In this document: piece after piece, positions 7,172 to 14,246 of the stretch
Layout: the number at the start of each line of letters is the position of its first letter
Numbering within the stretch: the first letter of the stretch is position 1
Source of the DNA: IOR16 sp034927775
GTDB taxonomy: Bacteria > Bacillota > Clostridia > Peptostreptococcales > Anaerovoracaceae
Assembly: GCA_034927775.1 (NCBI GenBank)
Contig: JAYFPL010000070.1
Coordinates: forward strand, 1 to 30,277
Direction of reading: 5' to 3'
Length of the DNA: 30,277 bases
Translations under genes and position numbers: made by a program
The notes under the pieces: generated by a model
Databases searched by the model: none
Seen by the model: only the letters and a program-made list of their open reading frames with translations
What the model was told of the DNA's origin: nothing

Positions 7172-8410
7172 ATGTCAGACTTACTACAGTTTATTCTTGT
7201 TATTATAATTGCTTTTATCATAGGGAAACTTATGACAAAGATAAAAATGCCTGCTATATTAGGTTGGTTGATTACCGGAATGTTAATGGGGCCTCATGCA
7301 CTTAATCTTTTAAATGCTAGTCTAATGGAGCAAAGCTGGTATGAAAACACACTTCTGATTTTTGAATGTTCCGTCGGTATATTTATTGGTTCCGAGCTAG
7401 TTTGGAAAAAAATTAAGAAAACCGGAAAACAAATTGTCGTTATTACATTAACACAATCTTTGGGAACTTTTATAATGGTCACACTTGTATTTGGAATCGT
7501 ATTTTACTTAATGCAGATTCCCCTATACTTAGCTGTAATTTTCGGTGGCATTGCCTTGGCAACGGCTCCCGCTCCTGCACTTTCCATTATTAAAGAATAT
7601 GAGACAGATGGACCCGTAAGCAAAACGTTAATTCCTATGGCTGCTTTAGATGATATTGTAGGAGTCATTGTCTTTTTAACTGTGATTTCTTTAGTATCTG
7701 CAAATTTATCAACACAAAATCTGTCATTAAATATACTTGTGTTATTTCTCTTGCTGCCCCTGGTTATCGGTGTTTTTACCGGATTCATTGCAGAAAAATT
7801 ACTCAAAAAAGAACGTTCTTCACTCCAAACTCTACTTATAACATGTTTCATGATTTTGGTAGCATCTATAATAGGATTTTTATGCAATGTTATTATTTTT
7901 CATAAACCTATATTAAATTTTATGCTGATAGGGATGACTTTTTCTGCAACCTTTGCTAATATGGTTACTGAAAAAAGGTTGGAAAACATTACAAAATCAT
8001 TTCAGCCGATTCTCGCAATTTCTTTACTTACGGTGATCCTAAATCTTGGAGCTCCGTTAGATTATCATTTAATCTATGGGGCGGGATTCTTTACATTTAT
8101 TTATATTTTTTCAAGGGCAGCAGGTAAAATTTTAGGTGCTTCATTTGGTGCAAAAATTACCAATGCTCCCCTTATGGTAAAAAAATACTTAGGACTTACC
8201 TTACTGCCTCATTCCGGTGTATCTTTGGTATTTACAGGAATTGCTGTATCAATATTAAAAGTTCCTGCACCTGAATGTGCACAAATTATCCAAGGTACCA
8301 TAGCTGCTGCCGCTGTCATTAATGAGTTTATAGCCGTATTCATTTCCAGACAAGCATTTAAATGGTCCGGAGAAATAGGAAAAGCAAAAATTCCTTTGAT
8401 GAACAATTAA
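7172..8410 (+). CDS. Cation:proton antiporter, CPA2 family
   Basis: This is a 412-residue polytopic protein with about 12 hydrophobic segments. The CPA2 fold is supported by the N-terminal block (KIKMPAILGWLITGMLMGPH) and by the ion-binding region APAPALSIIKEYETDGPVSK followed by AALDDIVGVIVF with the paired Asp. CPA2 carriers exchange Na+ or K+ for H+. There is no C-terminal TrkA-N or TrkA-C domain, so regulation by nucleotide or NAD binding to the carrier itself is not expected. The start is at ATG 7172 behind AGGAG, five bases after the TetR stop; a longer frame starting at 7142 overlaps TetR and lacks a binding site. The ion specificity is unknown. Confidence 0.87.
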   Translation: MSDLLQFILVIIIAFIIGKLMTKIKMPAILGWLITGMLMGPHALNLLNASLMEQSWYENTLLIFECSVGIFIGSELVWKKIKKTGKQIVVITLTQSLGTFIMVTLVFGIVFYLMQIPLYLAVIFGGIALATAPAPALSIIKEYETDGPVSKTLIPMAALDDIVGVIVFLTVISLVSANLSTQNLSLNILVLFLLLPLVIGVFTGFIAEKLLKKERSSLQTLLITCFMILVASIIGFLCNVIIFHKPILNFMLIGMTFSATFANMVTEKRLENITKSFQPILAISLLTVILNLGAPLDYHLIYGAGFFTFIYIFSRAAGKILGASFGAKITNAPLMVKKYLGLTLLPHSGVSLVFTGIAVSILKVPAPECAQIIQGTIAAAAVINEFIAVFISRQAFKWSGEIGKAKIPLMNN

Positions 8411-8426
8411 TAAGGAGAAATCAACA

Positions 8427-9116
8427 ATGAAATTAAATGCAAAAAGAATTAATAATGGACAGCAACGGATTATACTGCAAGATTTAATGCAGCATAATCC
8501 CGATCAATTTATTGACCAACTAGTGCAATTCCAAGAACTAATGATGATGTATAACTCAGCAATTCGAGAAGTAACAACCAAACTAGAAATTCTCAACGAT
8601 GAGCTTTCTTTACATAAGGTAAATCCAATTGAATCCATTAAATCCAGAATAAAAGAACCTATGAGTATTGTAGAAAAGCTTCACCGTTATGGAAAAGAGA
8701 TCTCGGTAGATGCCATTCAAGAGTCTTTAAATGATGTGGCGGGTATTCGCGTCATCTGCTCATTTATAGATGATATTTATAAAATCTCAGATATGCTTAC
8801 CAAACAAGATGATATAACAGTGATTCGCATTAAAGATTATATAAAAAATCCAAAACCAAATGGATACCGAAGCTACCATATGATTGTAGAAGTTCCGGTT
8901 TTCTTCTCAGATCATCGTCAAATGATGCGTGTAGAAATCCAAATTAGAACTGTTGCAATGGATTTTTGGGCTAGCTTAGAACATCGCCTCAAATATAAAA
9001 ATGGAATCAAAGATGCACAGCATATTGGAAATGAACTGTTAAAATGTGCTGAGGTAATTTCGAATACCGATAAAGAAATGATGAATATCAAAAATATGAT
9101 TGAATTAGAAGCATAA
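8427..9116 (+). CDS. Small alarmone synthetase, GTP pyrophosphokinase (RelQ-like)
   Basis: This is a 229-residue protein consisting of a RelA/SpoT synthetase domain without hydrolase or regulatory domains. Visible motifs are NDVAGIRVICSF (metal-binding Asp), the substrate loop NGYRSYHMIVEVP with its Tyr, and EIQIRTVAMDFWASLEH with the catalytic Glu. It should transfer pyrophosphate from ATP to GDP or GTP, making (p)ppGpp. It resembles the RelQ/YjbM group, which forms tetramers. It follows the antiporter by 16 bases with an AAGGAG site and is followed by a terminator, so it is the last gene of the TetR operon. No small antitoxin gene of the toxSAS type is next to it. Confidence 0.9.
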   Translation: MKLNAKRINNGQQRIILQDLMQHNPDQFIDQLVQFQELMMMYNSAIREVTTKLEILNDELSLHKVNPIESIKSRIKEPMSIVEKLHRYGKEISVDAIQESLNDVAGIRVICSFIDDIYKISDMLTKQDDITVIRIKDYIKNPKPNGYRSYHMIVEVPVFFSDHRQMMRVEIQIRTVAMDFWASLEHRLKYKNGIKDAQHIGNELLKCAEVISNTDKEMMNIKNMIELEA

Positions 9117-9121
9117 ATAAG

Positions 9122-9157
9122 AAAAAGAACCTCAATTTATAAGATGAGGTTCTTTTT
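9122..9157. terminator. Bidirectional intrinsic terminator between the alarmone synthetase and chemotaxis-like genes
   Basis: AAAAAGAACCTCA (9122-9134) pairs perfectly with TGAGGTTCTTTTT (9145-9157). A/T tracts on both sides let it serve the two converging genes. Confidence 0.85.
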
Positions 9158-9188
9158 ATTTTAGTAATTTATTCAAATCTTAATTTTC

Positions 9189-10010
9189 TTATATTTCTTT
9201 GGAAATCATTTTTAATTCCTCCGAAATATTTTTTAAATCTTTTATTTTTGTTTTTGCTTTATTCGTTTCAGCTACCTGTTCTTCTGTTACAGTATATGCA
9301 GCTTTCGAGCTATCTAGCGTGACACGATTTGCATCATTTATTTGTTTAATTAAGGATTCTATATTTTTTGCGGTTTCTAACGAATCTGCTGACATCTTTC
9401 GAATTTCACTCGCTACCACACTGAAACCAACACCATGCTCGCCAGCTCGCGCAGCTTCTATCGCTGCATTTAACCCTAATAAATTTGTTTGATCCGCTAT
9501 TTTCTTTGTAAAAGTCAATACCTTGCTAATTTCTTTTGTCAATTCATTGACGGTATTGATATTATCCCGAAGTTCTTTTTCATTATTTCTTATATTTTCC
9601 GAAGAAGAAGCAAATTCTTTAATGGAAACCTCGATATCACTTACCGCTTCATTAACACGTTCTGCCACATCCACTACTTTTAATTCTTGATCCAAGCTAA
9701 TTCCGATCGTAATACACCCAATTACATTGTTTTTATCATCAAATACAGGATTATCAATCTGTTTAAACGGAATACCCGTTATCCCTTCCGGCATATAAGT
9801 TTGCGCTGCTTTTCTGTTTTTCATTGCAATGTACATAGGATCGTCTTCGGTTAAAATTCCATCCGATCCAACATCAAAATGATCACCCGGAAAATAACCC
9901 AATATATTCTTCGTATCAGAAATCCAAATAACCAAATCTTTTCCAAAGATGTTTTTGAAATACGGTCCCACCGCTAATAAATGATTAAGCAATTCATTAC
10001 CCTTTAACAT
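9189..10010 (-). CDS. Soluble methyl-accepting chemotaxis-type signalling protein
   Basis: This is a 273-residue protein with no membrane segment. Residues about 1-115 look like a PAS/Cache-type sensor (GKDLVIWISDTKNILGYF, then DDKNNVIGCITIGIS). The rest is coiled coil containing the MCP signalling hairpin (IADQTNLLGLNAAIEAARAGEHGVGF, seen as consecutive blocks), the tip that contacts CheA and CheW. It is shorter than classical receptors and ends soon after the hairpin. It is likely a cytosolic sensor of a small molecule. A ribosome binding site (GGAACGGAGAAC) and a strong promoter precede it. No chemotaxis genes lie nearby. Confidence 0.87.
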   Translation of the reverse strand: MLKGNELLNHLLAVGPYFKNIFGKDLVIWISDTKNILGYFPGDHFDVGSDGILTEDDPMYIAMKNRKAAQTYMPEGITGIPFKQIDNPVFDDKNNVIGCITIGISLDQELKVVDVAERVNEAVSDIEVSIKEFASSSENIRNNEKELRDNINTVNELTKEISKVLTFTKKIADQTNLLGLNAAIEAARAGEHGVGFSVVASEIRKMSADSLETAKNIESLIKQINDANRVTLDSSKAAYTVTEEQVAETNKAKTKIKDLKNISEELKMISKEI

Positions 10011-10065
10011 GTTCTCCGTTCCTTCCTATGTAATTGTTTTAAAAAAAAGAATATTCTCTCTTTTT

Positions 10066-10094
10066 AGATTAAATGTATTAGGAAATAATGTCAA
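10066..10094 (-). promoter_or_regulatory. Promoter of the soluble MCP gene
   Basis: On the minus strand a perfect TTGACA (10089-10094) is followed by 17 bases and TAATCT (10066-10071). It lies about 55 bases upstream of the ATG. Confidence 0.65.
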
Positions 10095-10140
10095 GAGAGG
10101 AATCTTATGCATTCAAAAAGAAAAAGAATTCATAAATACA

Positions 10141-10187
10141 AATAGCCTCAATTTATTCTTAAAAATTAAGGCTATTTCTTATTTTTT
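10141..10187 (+). terminator. Hairpin with plus-strand T tract, probable terminator
   Basis: AATAGCCTCAATTT (10141-10154) pairs with AAATTAAGGCTATT (10163-10176) with one mismatch, and TCTTATTTTTT follows on the plus strand. No convincing plus-strand gene precedes it, so it may shield the MCP promoter region or end an unseen transcript. Confidence 0.5.
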
Positions 10188-10230
10188 ATGAGTTTTTAAT
10201 AAGATATAAAATAAAATAGAAATTATTATA

Positions 10231-10284
10231 AATGTTAAAAAACTCTTTGAAAGATTACAAAGAGTTTTTAATTTTTTAACATTT
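10231..10284 (-). terminator. Intrinsic terminator of sdpI
   Basis: An inner stem AAAACTCTTTG / CAAAGAGTTTT with an eight-base loop (10250-10257) is extended outward by AAATGTTAAAA / TTTTAACATTT. It lies 25 bases past the sdpI stop, with T-rich flanks on both strands. Confidence 0.75.
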
Positions 10285-10308
10285 ATAGTTTAATCTTCAG
10301 CAAACTTT

Positions 10309-10947
10309 CTATATCCCTTTTTTAAACAGCAGATAAGAGTACACAAATGGAATTACAACTAAAAAAGTAATAATAATTAACGTCATTGGCAAGGCATACG
10401 TTTCGAAGAAACTGGTCAATACTAAAAGAACTCCTCCTACAATCCAAACGTATCCAGCAAAACGATGTGTTTTGTTCCAATTCTCTTCGCTGTTTAACGT
10501 CCACGGTAGCTTTATTCCAATGGTGTAATTTTGTTTACTCTTTGGCAAATAATTGCCGCAAGCAATGATTACAACACCGACAATGCAAGGTACAATCATC
10601 TGAATCGGTATTTCCATACCCATAGCCATAAACAAGGTTGCCGGAACTAAAATTACACTCAGTATTGGAATAATCCACTTTGTTATTCTTTGCATAGTAA
10701 CAGAAGCATTTTCCTTCTTTGGATCTTGATTTAATGAAAAATGAGTGAACCAATTAATTGCTGCCATAAGAAATGGTATGCCAAATGCTGCTACAAACCG
10801 AGGCGCATAACCATTAGGGTTACCTGAACTATCAAAATGAATGGCAACCTCCATTGGTAATTTATCATATACAATGACAGACAATATGATCGGTAAAAGG
10901 CAAACTACCGTAGTAATCCACACTAAAAAGTCAATCTTCTTTTTCAT
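10309..10947 (-). CDS. sdpI: SdpI family membrane protein (DUF1648)
   Basis: This is a 212-residue membrane protein with about six hydrophobic segments. It carries the DUF1648 block (LPMEVAIHFDSSGNPNGYAPR) and the SdpI C-terminal pattern (NYTIGIKLPWTLNSEENWNKTHRFAG). In Bacillus, SdpI gives immunity to the SdpC toxin and with SdpR controls its own operon; many clostridial homologues occur without any toxin gene, as here. The ATG at 10947 overlaps the end of sdpR by 17 bases, so expression is coupled. The assignment to the family is firm, but a toxin-immunity role is inference. Confidence 0.88.
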   Translation of the reverse strand: MKKKIDFLVWITTVVCLLPIILSVIVYDKLPMEVAIHFDSSGNPNGYAPRFVAAFGIPFLMAAINWFTHFSLNQDPKKENASVTMQRITKWIIPILSVILVPATLFMAMGMEIPIQMIVPCIVGVVIIACGNYLPKSKQNYTIGIKLPWTLNSEENWNKTHRFAGYVWIVGGVLLVLTSFFETYALPMTLIIITFLVVIPFVYSYLLFKKGI

Positions 10948-11212
10948 CCTTTTTCCCTCCAAACTGTGAAATCCAAAGCATCACCTCTTCAAACACGGAT
11001 ACTTGAATTTCGTAATAAATAAAATTTTTATATTTTGTTTCAAAAATGAGTCCTGCTTTCTTTAATTGCGATAAATGATAAGAGATGGTTGCCGGTGTCA
11101 TGTCGAATTTCTCTGAAATTTCTCCTGCTGACATTTTTGTGTCTTTCAACATTTCTAATATTTCTCGGCGAACCGGATCGGACAGTGCTTTAAATGTTTC
11201 CGGAAAACCCAC
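10931..11212 (-). CDS. sdpR: ArsR-family autorepressor, SdpR-like
   Basis: This is a 93-residue winged-helix protein. FKALSDPVRREILEML is the ArsR/SdpR opening and AGEISEKFDMTPATISYHLSQLKKAGLI is the DNA-recognition region. No metal-binding Cys cluster of the ArsR type is present. The start is GTG at 11212, because GGAGG lies seven bases upstream and the protein then matches the length of SdpR; a longer frame to 11281 runs through the promoter and operators. It is translationally coupled to sdpI and should repress both genes by binding the 24-bp palindromes upstream. Confidence 0.87.
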   Translation of the reverse strand: MGFPETFKALSDPVRREILEMLKDTKMSAGEISEKFDMTPATISYHLSQLKKAGLIFETKYKNFIYYEIQVSVFEEVMLWISQFGGKKDEKED

Positions 11213-11228
11213 TTTTTTACCTCCATAT

Positions 11229-11320
11229 CTATTTCGAATATTTTCTAAATAGATAGTACCACCAATAAAAAAAGCAGTCAATACCTATTTCGAATATTTT
11301 CTAAATAGATATCGACTGCT
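11229..11320 (-). promoter_or_regulatory. sdpRI promoter with duplicated 24-bp operator palindromes
   Basis: Two identical 24-base copies beginning CTATTTCGAATATTTTC and ending TAAATAG lie at 11229-11252 and 11285-11308, centres 56 bases apart. Each is an imperfect palindrome with two mismatched pairs. Between them on the minus strand are TTGACT (11276-11281), 17 bases, and TACTAT (11253-11258). The upstream copy is also the core of a longer inverted repeat (AGCAGTC at 11273, GACTGCT ending 11320), which on the minus strand is followed by seven T's, so it may also end transcription arriving from the flavoprotein gene. Confidence 0.75.
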
Positions 11321-11405
11321 CAAACTCTGGTTAAATCATTAGGCTATAATTTATCAAAAACAAGCTTTTAAACTCTAATAGGATTAACTACCCTTTTTCT
11401 TAAAG

Positions 11406-12038
11406 TCAGCGAATAAAGTTTGTATATATTTTATTTTCTCTTTCCGGTTCCTTTACGTTACCTTTTCCGTTTTCAACTAACTTCATAAGCCATGCCATAT
11501 TTTTTCCAAGGATTCTCATGATTTGTTTTCCTTCTTCATCACCAACAATTTCGCCCGGTGCTCTTCCATGGATTACATTCCAGTAATTTGAGCTTGGCAT
11601 GAGCATTTCTGCATAATTAATGTAGTTATTTAATTGATTAAACGTAGGAATTCCACCCGAACGACGAACAGCCACTACAGATGCCCCCACCTTATGTCTT
11701 AAAAGTGATCCCGTACTTGCAACATAAAAGGCTCGGTCCAAAAATGATTTCATCGTTCCACCGATTGCTGAAAAATAAACCGGTGATCCTAAGATAATAC
11801 CATCGGCCTCTTTCATTTTTTCTATCCATTGATTTACTTCATCCTCTTCTATGATGCATCGGCCATTTTTATTTTTTCCACAAGCATTACAACCGGTACA
11901 TCCTCTTATTGCCTTATTTCCAACATGCACAATTTCAACTTCAATATTTTCTTTTTCCAGTTCTTGCGCAACCAATTTTATAGCATGATATGTGTTTCCT
12001 TCTTTTTTCGGGCTTCCGTTAAATGCAACTACCTTCAC
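11406..12038 (-). CDS. Iron-sulfur flavoprotein / NADPH-dependent FMN reductase family
   Basis: This is a 210-residue flavodoxin-fold protein. VVAFNGSPKKEGNT is the FMN phosphate-binding loop. The compact cysteine motif Cys47-x2-Cys50-x2-Cys53-x7-Cys61 (RGCTGCNACGKNKNGRC) is the 4Fe-4S motif of iron-sulfur flavoproteins. GIILGSPVYFSAIGGTMKSF is the second FMN loop. Such proteins pass electrons, in some cases to oxygen, peroxide or quinone-like acceptors; the substrate here is unknown. The start is GTG at 12038, eight bases after GGAGG; the in-frame ATG at 12053 overlaps that site. It is divergent from an HxlR-type regulator. Confidence 0.85.
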   Translation of the reverse strand: MKVVAFNGSPKKEGNTYHAIKLVAQELEKENIEVEIVHVGNKAIRGCTGCNACGKNKNGRCIIEEDEVNQWIEKMKEADGIILGSPVYFSAIGGTMKSFLDRAFYVASTGSLLRHKVGASVVAVRRSGGIPTFNQLNNYINYAEMLMPSSNYWNVIHGRAPGEIVGDEEGKQIMRILGKNMAWLMKLVENGKGNVKEPERENKIYTNFIR

Positions 12039-12139
12039 TAATTTTACCTCCATAATATTAATAAATTTTGAGTATAACTCTCTCATTGTTTTTTCTTGCG
12101 ACTTATGTTACCATTATAAAAATTAAGTTATATAATAGC

Positions 12140-12182
12140 AAGTACGTACTTATTTGTATGATAGTACCCAAATAGATACTAT
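12140..12182. promoter_or_regulatory. HxlR-type operator sites in the divergent intergenic region
   Basis: A perfect 12-bp palindrome AAGTACGTACTT (12140-12151) is followed by the inverted repeat ATAGTA (12161-12166) and TACTAT (12177-12182). YodB/CatR-type HxlR regulators bind TACT/AGTA-type inverted repeats, so both are likely operators. They sit between the flavoprotein and regulator genes and could control both directions. Confidence 0.55.
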
Positions 12183-12198
12183 AGGAAGGATGATAGGC

Positions 12199-12555
12199 AT
12201 GAGTACCAACCAAAGTGCTTTGGAATTTAAAAATAAACAATATGCATGTACCTTTGAAATAACCATTGATTTGATTGGAGGAAAATGGAAGCCTCTTATT
12301 ATTTGGCATCTAGGCACACAAGGAACTTTACGATTTAACGAGTTAAAAAAACATTTGCCTCATACAACTCAGAAAATGCTAACACAGCAGCTTAGAGAGC
12401 TAGAAGCCGATGCTTTAATTCATAGAGAGGTGTATGCGCAAGTTCCCCCAAAGGTTGAATATTCGTTAACAGAACTAGGAAAAAGTTTAATGCCTATCCT
12501 TAGTATGATGTGCAGCTGGGGAGATAATTATTATAAACATGAAATAGGAGAATAA
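12199..12555 (+). CDS. HxlR (DUF24) family transcriptional regulator
   Basis: This is a 118-residue winged-helix protein. CTFEITIDLIGGKWKPLIIWHL is the HxlR opening, LRFNELKKHLPHTTQKMLTQQLRELE the recognition region, and VPPKVEYSLTELGKSLMPIL the wing and last helix. Cys17 lies at the position of the redox-sensing Cys of YodB/CatR relative to the GGKW motif, so sensing of oxidants, quinones or electrophiles is plausible. The ATG at 12199 is chosen because AGGAAGG lies nine bases upstream; nearer ATGs are too close. It is two bases from the phosphatase gene and divergent from the flavoprotein. Confidence 0.88.
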   Translation: MSTNQSALEFKNKQYACTFEITIDLIGGKWKPLIIWHLGTQGTLRFNELKKHLPHTTQKMLTQQLRELEADALIHREVYAQVPPKVEYSLTELGKSLMPILSMMCSWGDNYYKHEIGE

Positions 12556-12557
12556 AG

Positions 12558-13016
12558 ATGATAAAGATTATGTTTGTATGTCACGGAAACATATGCCGAA
12601 GCCCAATGGCTGAATTCATATTAAAAGATATGATAGAACAGAAAGGATTGACAAATCAATTTCACATTGCTTCTTCAGCTACCAGCACCGAAGAAATCGG
12701 AAATCCCGTACACCATGGGACAAAAAACAAATTATATAAATTCGGAATCTCCGTTGAAGGAAAAAAAGCCATTCAACTTACCAAAGAAGACTTTGAGAAT
12801 TATGATTATATTCTTGGTATGGACAGTCAAAACATCCGCAACATTTATCGTATCATAGGAATGAGTGAGAGTGAAAAGATACACCGTTTGCTTGATTTTT
12901 CAAAGAACCCAAGAGACATTGCCGATCCATGGTATACGGGAAACTTTGATGTAACTTATGATGATATCTGTGAAGGGTGTGAAACTCTATTAGATGTAAT
13001 TCTTATGAAAAAGTAA
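12558..13016 (+). CDS. Low-molecular-weight protein tyrosine phosphatase
   Basis: This is a 152-residue protein with the complete LMW-PTP active site. VCHGNICRSPMAE is the C-x5-R-S loop (nucleophile Cys8, Arg14), and IADPWYTG carries the general acid (about Asp123) with the Tyr that follows it. It should dephosphorylate phosphotyrosine or, in Gram-positives, protein phospho-arginine; the sequence alone does not decide. It is co-transcribed with the HxlR regulator (two-base gap, AGGAG site inside the upstream gene). The C-terminal pattern TYDDICEGCETLLD is normal for the family. Confidence 0.9.
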   Translation: MIKIMFVCHGNICRSPMAEFILKDMIEQKGLTNQFHIASSATSTEEIGNPVHHGTKNKLYKFGISVEGKKAIQLTKEDFENYDYILGMDSQNIRNIYRIIGMSESEKIHRLLDFSKNPRDIADPWYTGNFDVTYDDICEGCETLLDVILMKK

Positions 13017-13037
13017 TCATTATAAAGTAATCATTAT
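13010..13037. repeat. Perfect tandem repeat, 2 x 14 bp
   Basis: AAAGTAATCATTAT occurs twice without a gap (13010-13023 and 13024-13037). The first copy contains the TAA stop of the phosphatase gene, so the duplication does not alter the protein. It looks like a small slippage duplication. Confidence 0.8.
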
Positions 13038-13093
13038 AATATAAACTCTAAACAAAAATAAATGAATCTAATCGTTAAATAGGAGGATGTATG

Positions 13094-13960
13094 ATGAAAA
13101 AATATAGAACGATAGGGGCTATTATTATTTGCACACTGATTCTTACTTTTCCGGCAGCAGTATATGCTGATATCGGGCCAAAAGACCAATTGACGGTTTA
13201 TGTTAATCATCCTCCAAAAGAACTCTATTATCTTGATTTACTTACGCAAAATACAGCTCCATATGATAATTTACGTGACGAGGGTGAACGTGAATCTCTC
13301 AATCCGACAATGGTAGACTTGCTGTACAGCTATGCAAATGAAGGTTGGAAACCAGCACTCACGGAAGGGACAGGTGTTCCTATGTTTGGCAGTCTGATCG
13401 GCGAACCTGACGGAAATAGAATGGTTCATGAATTTGGATATTTTGGAGTCCCAGATACTTATCGAATCATCATTGTCACTGAAAGCGGTGAAGTTACCGT
13501 ATCCGATACCTTCACAAGAAAAGCGCTTCAAAGCAGTATTACCTTTGATTATAATTCCGGTAAATCCGTTGTTCCTAATATTGCTTATACCTATCTTCTT
13601 CAATTTATGACTACTTGTATTCCGACACTAATTATTGAAGCAATTTTATTATTGCTGTTTGGATTTAAACTGAAAGAAAATTGGAAAGTTTTCTTATTCG
13701 CAAATATTATAACGCAGATAGCTTTGACTATAACTATAGGTTCAGCATTGATAAAAAACGGGCCTCTTTTCGCATATATTACACAATTTCCGATTGAAGT
13801 TGCGATTTTAGCTTTCGAATCCGTACTATATTATAAATTCCTAAAAGGAAAAACACCAAAAACCCGATGCATTTATGGGATTGTTGCAAACCTTGCAAGT
13901 TGGGCAATTGGATTTTTCCTGCTTTCTTATCAATATGAATTGCTCATTCGGCTTCTGTAA
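13094..13960 (+). CDS. Uncharacterised exported protein with C-terminal membrane domain
   Basis: This is a 288-residue protein I do not recognise functionally. It starts with a signal peptide (KYRTIGAIIICTLILTFPAA, cleavage near VYA-DIGPK). An extracytoplasmic domain of about 130 residues follows, rich in aromatic and Pro residues, with beta-like stretches (YRIIIVTESGEVTVSD). Residues about 165-285 contain four or five hydrophobic segments separated by short charged loops (KLKENWK, KGKTPKTR). The architecture suggests an extracellular ligand-binding or accessory domain anchored by a helical bundle. The second of two adjacent ATGs is favoured, seven bases after AGGAGG. It stands between the phosphatase and the ABC-F unit, apparently alone. 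Confidence 0.75.
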   Translation: MKKYRTIGAIIICTLILTFPAAVYADIGPKDQLTVYVNHPPKELYYLDLLTQNTAPYDNLRDEGERESLNPTMVDLLYSYANEGWKPALTEGTGVPMFGSLIGEPDGNRMVHEFGYFGVPDTYRIIIVTESGEVTVSDTFTRKALQSSITFDYNSGKSVVPNIAYTYLLQFMTTCIPTLIIEAILLLLFGFKLKENWKVFLFANIITQIALTITIGSALIKNGPLFAYITQFPIEVAILAFESVLYYKFLKGKTPKTRCIYGIVANLASWAIGFFLLSYQYELLIRLL

Positions 13961-13991
13961 TCAATGGAAATGATAAATTTACCTTTTTCTA

Positions 13992-14020
13992 TTGATTAAA
14001 ATTTAGATTATGCATATAAT
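13992..14020 (+). promoter_or_regulatory. Promoter of the ABC-F leader-gene unit
   Basis: TTGATT (13992-13997), 17 bases, and a perfect TATAAT (14015-14020). Transcription would start near 14027, leaving a leader of about 250 bases before the ABC-F start codon. Confidence 0.7.
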
Positions 14021-14066
14021 ATGGAAGTGCAATATTAAAAAAATAGAAATAGATAGGAGTTGTGAA

Positions 14067-14087
14067 GATGCGTAATTTTTCTTGCTA
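14067..14087 (+). CDS. Six-residue leader peptide (MRNFSC) of the ABC-F gene
   Basis: This is a very short reading frame, ATG CGT AAT TTT TCT TGC TAA. It is preceded at an eight-base spacing by AGGAG (14054-14058), as good a ribosome binding site as any real gene here. It lies 40 bases after the predicted start of transcription. Its final codons (TTTCTTGC) are also the first of three segments that can pair alternatively in the leader RNA. Short peptides of this kind regulate ribosome-protection and erm genes when a drug-bound ribosome pauses on them. The length and placement make this persuasive, but no experiment backs this copy. Confidence 0.65.
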
Positions 14088-14246
14088 AATTTTAAAGCAT
14101 AATAAAAAAGTAAAACGGGTTTACCGTCTTTTTGTTATGCAATGCAAGAAAGTTACATCATTTTCTCTCTCTGACTATATCGCAACTGCCTTTTTGGTTA
14201 TGCTGCGCTTTGTTTTTCATGAGCTGTAAGAATTAACTTTCTTGCA
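14077..14246 (+). promoter_or_regulatory. Ribosome-mediated attenuator in the ABC-F leader
   Basis: Three segments compete for pairing. Segment 1 is TTTCTTGC (14077-14084), the end of the leader peptide frame. Segment 2 is TGCAAGAAAGTTA (14143-14155). Segment 3 is TAACTTTCTTGCA (14234-14246). Segment 2 pairs perfectly with segment 3 over 13 bases, or with segment 1 over eight. Between 1 and 2 lies another hairpin (GCATAA 14096 to TTATGC 14140) with inner ACGG/CCGT and AAAAAG/CTTTTT, ending in a T tract, so it can act as a terminator. A paused ribosome on the leader peptide would shift the balance. Which state allows read-through is inference. Confidence 0.65.

Noticed and set aside
8427..9116. 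Alarmone synthetase as a toxin of a toxSAS toxin-antitoxin pair
   Set aside because: It follows the RelQ pattern and has no small antitoxin gene beside it; its neighbours are an antiporter and a terminator.
10009..10191. Small plus-strand ORF of 60 codons
   Set aside because: It overlaps the MCP start and promoter, lacks a ribosome binding site and has a biased Lys/Phe/Ile composition typical of AT-rich non-coding DNA.
14200..14229. Second leader peptide frame (MLRFVFHEL) before the ABC-F gene
   Set aside because: It has no ribosome binding site and lies within the loop of the long-range stem.
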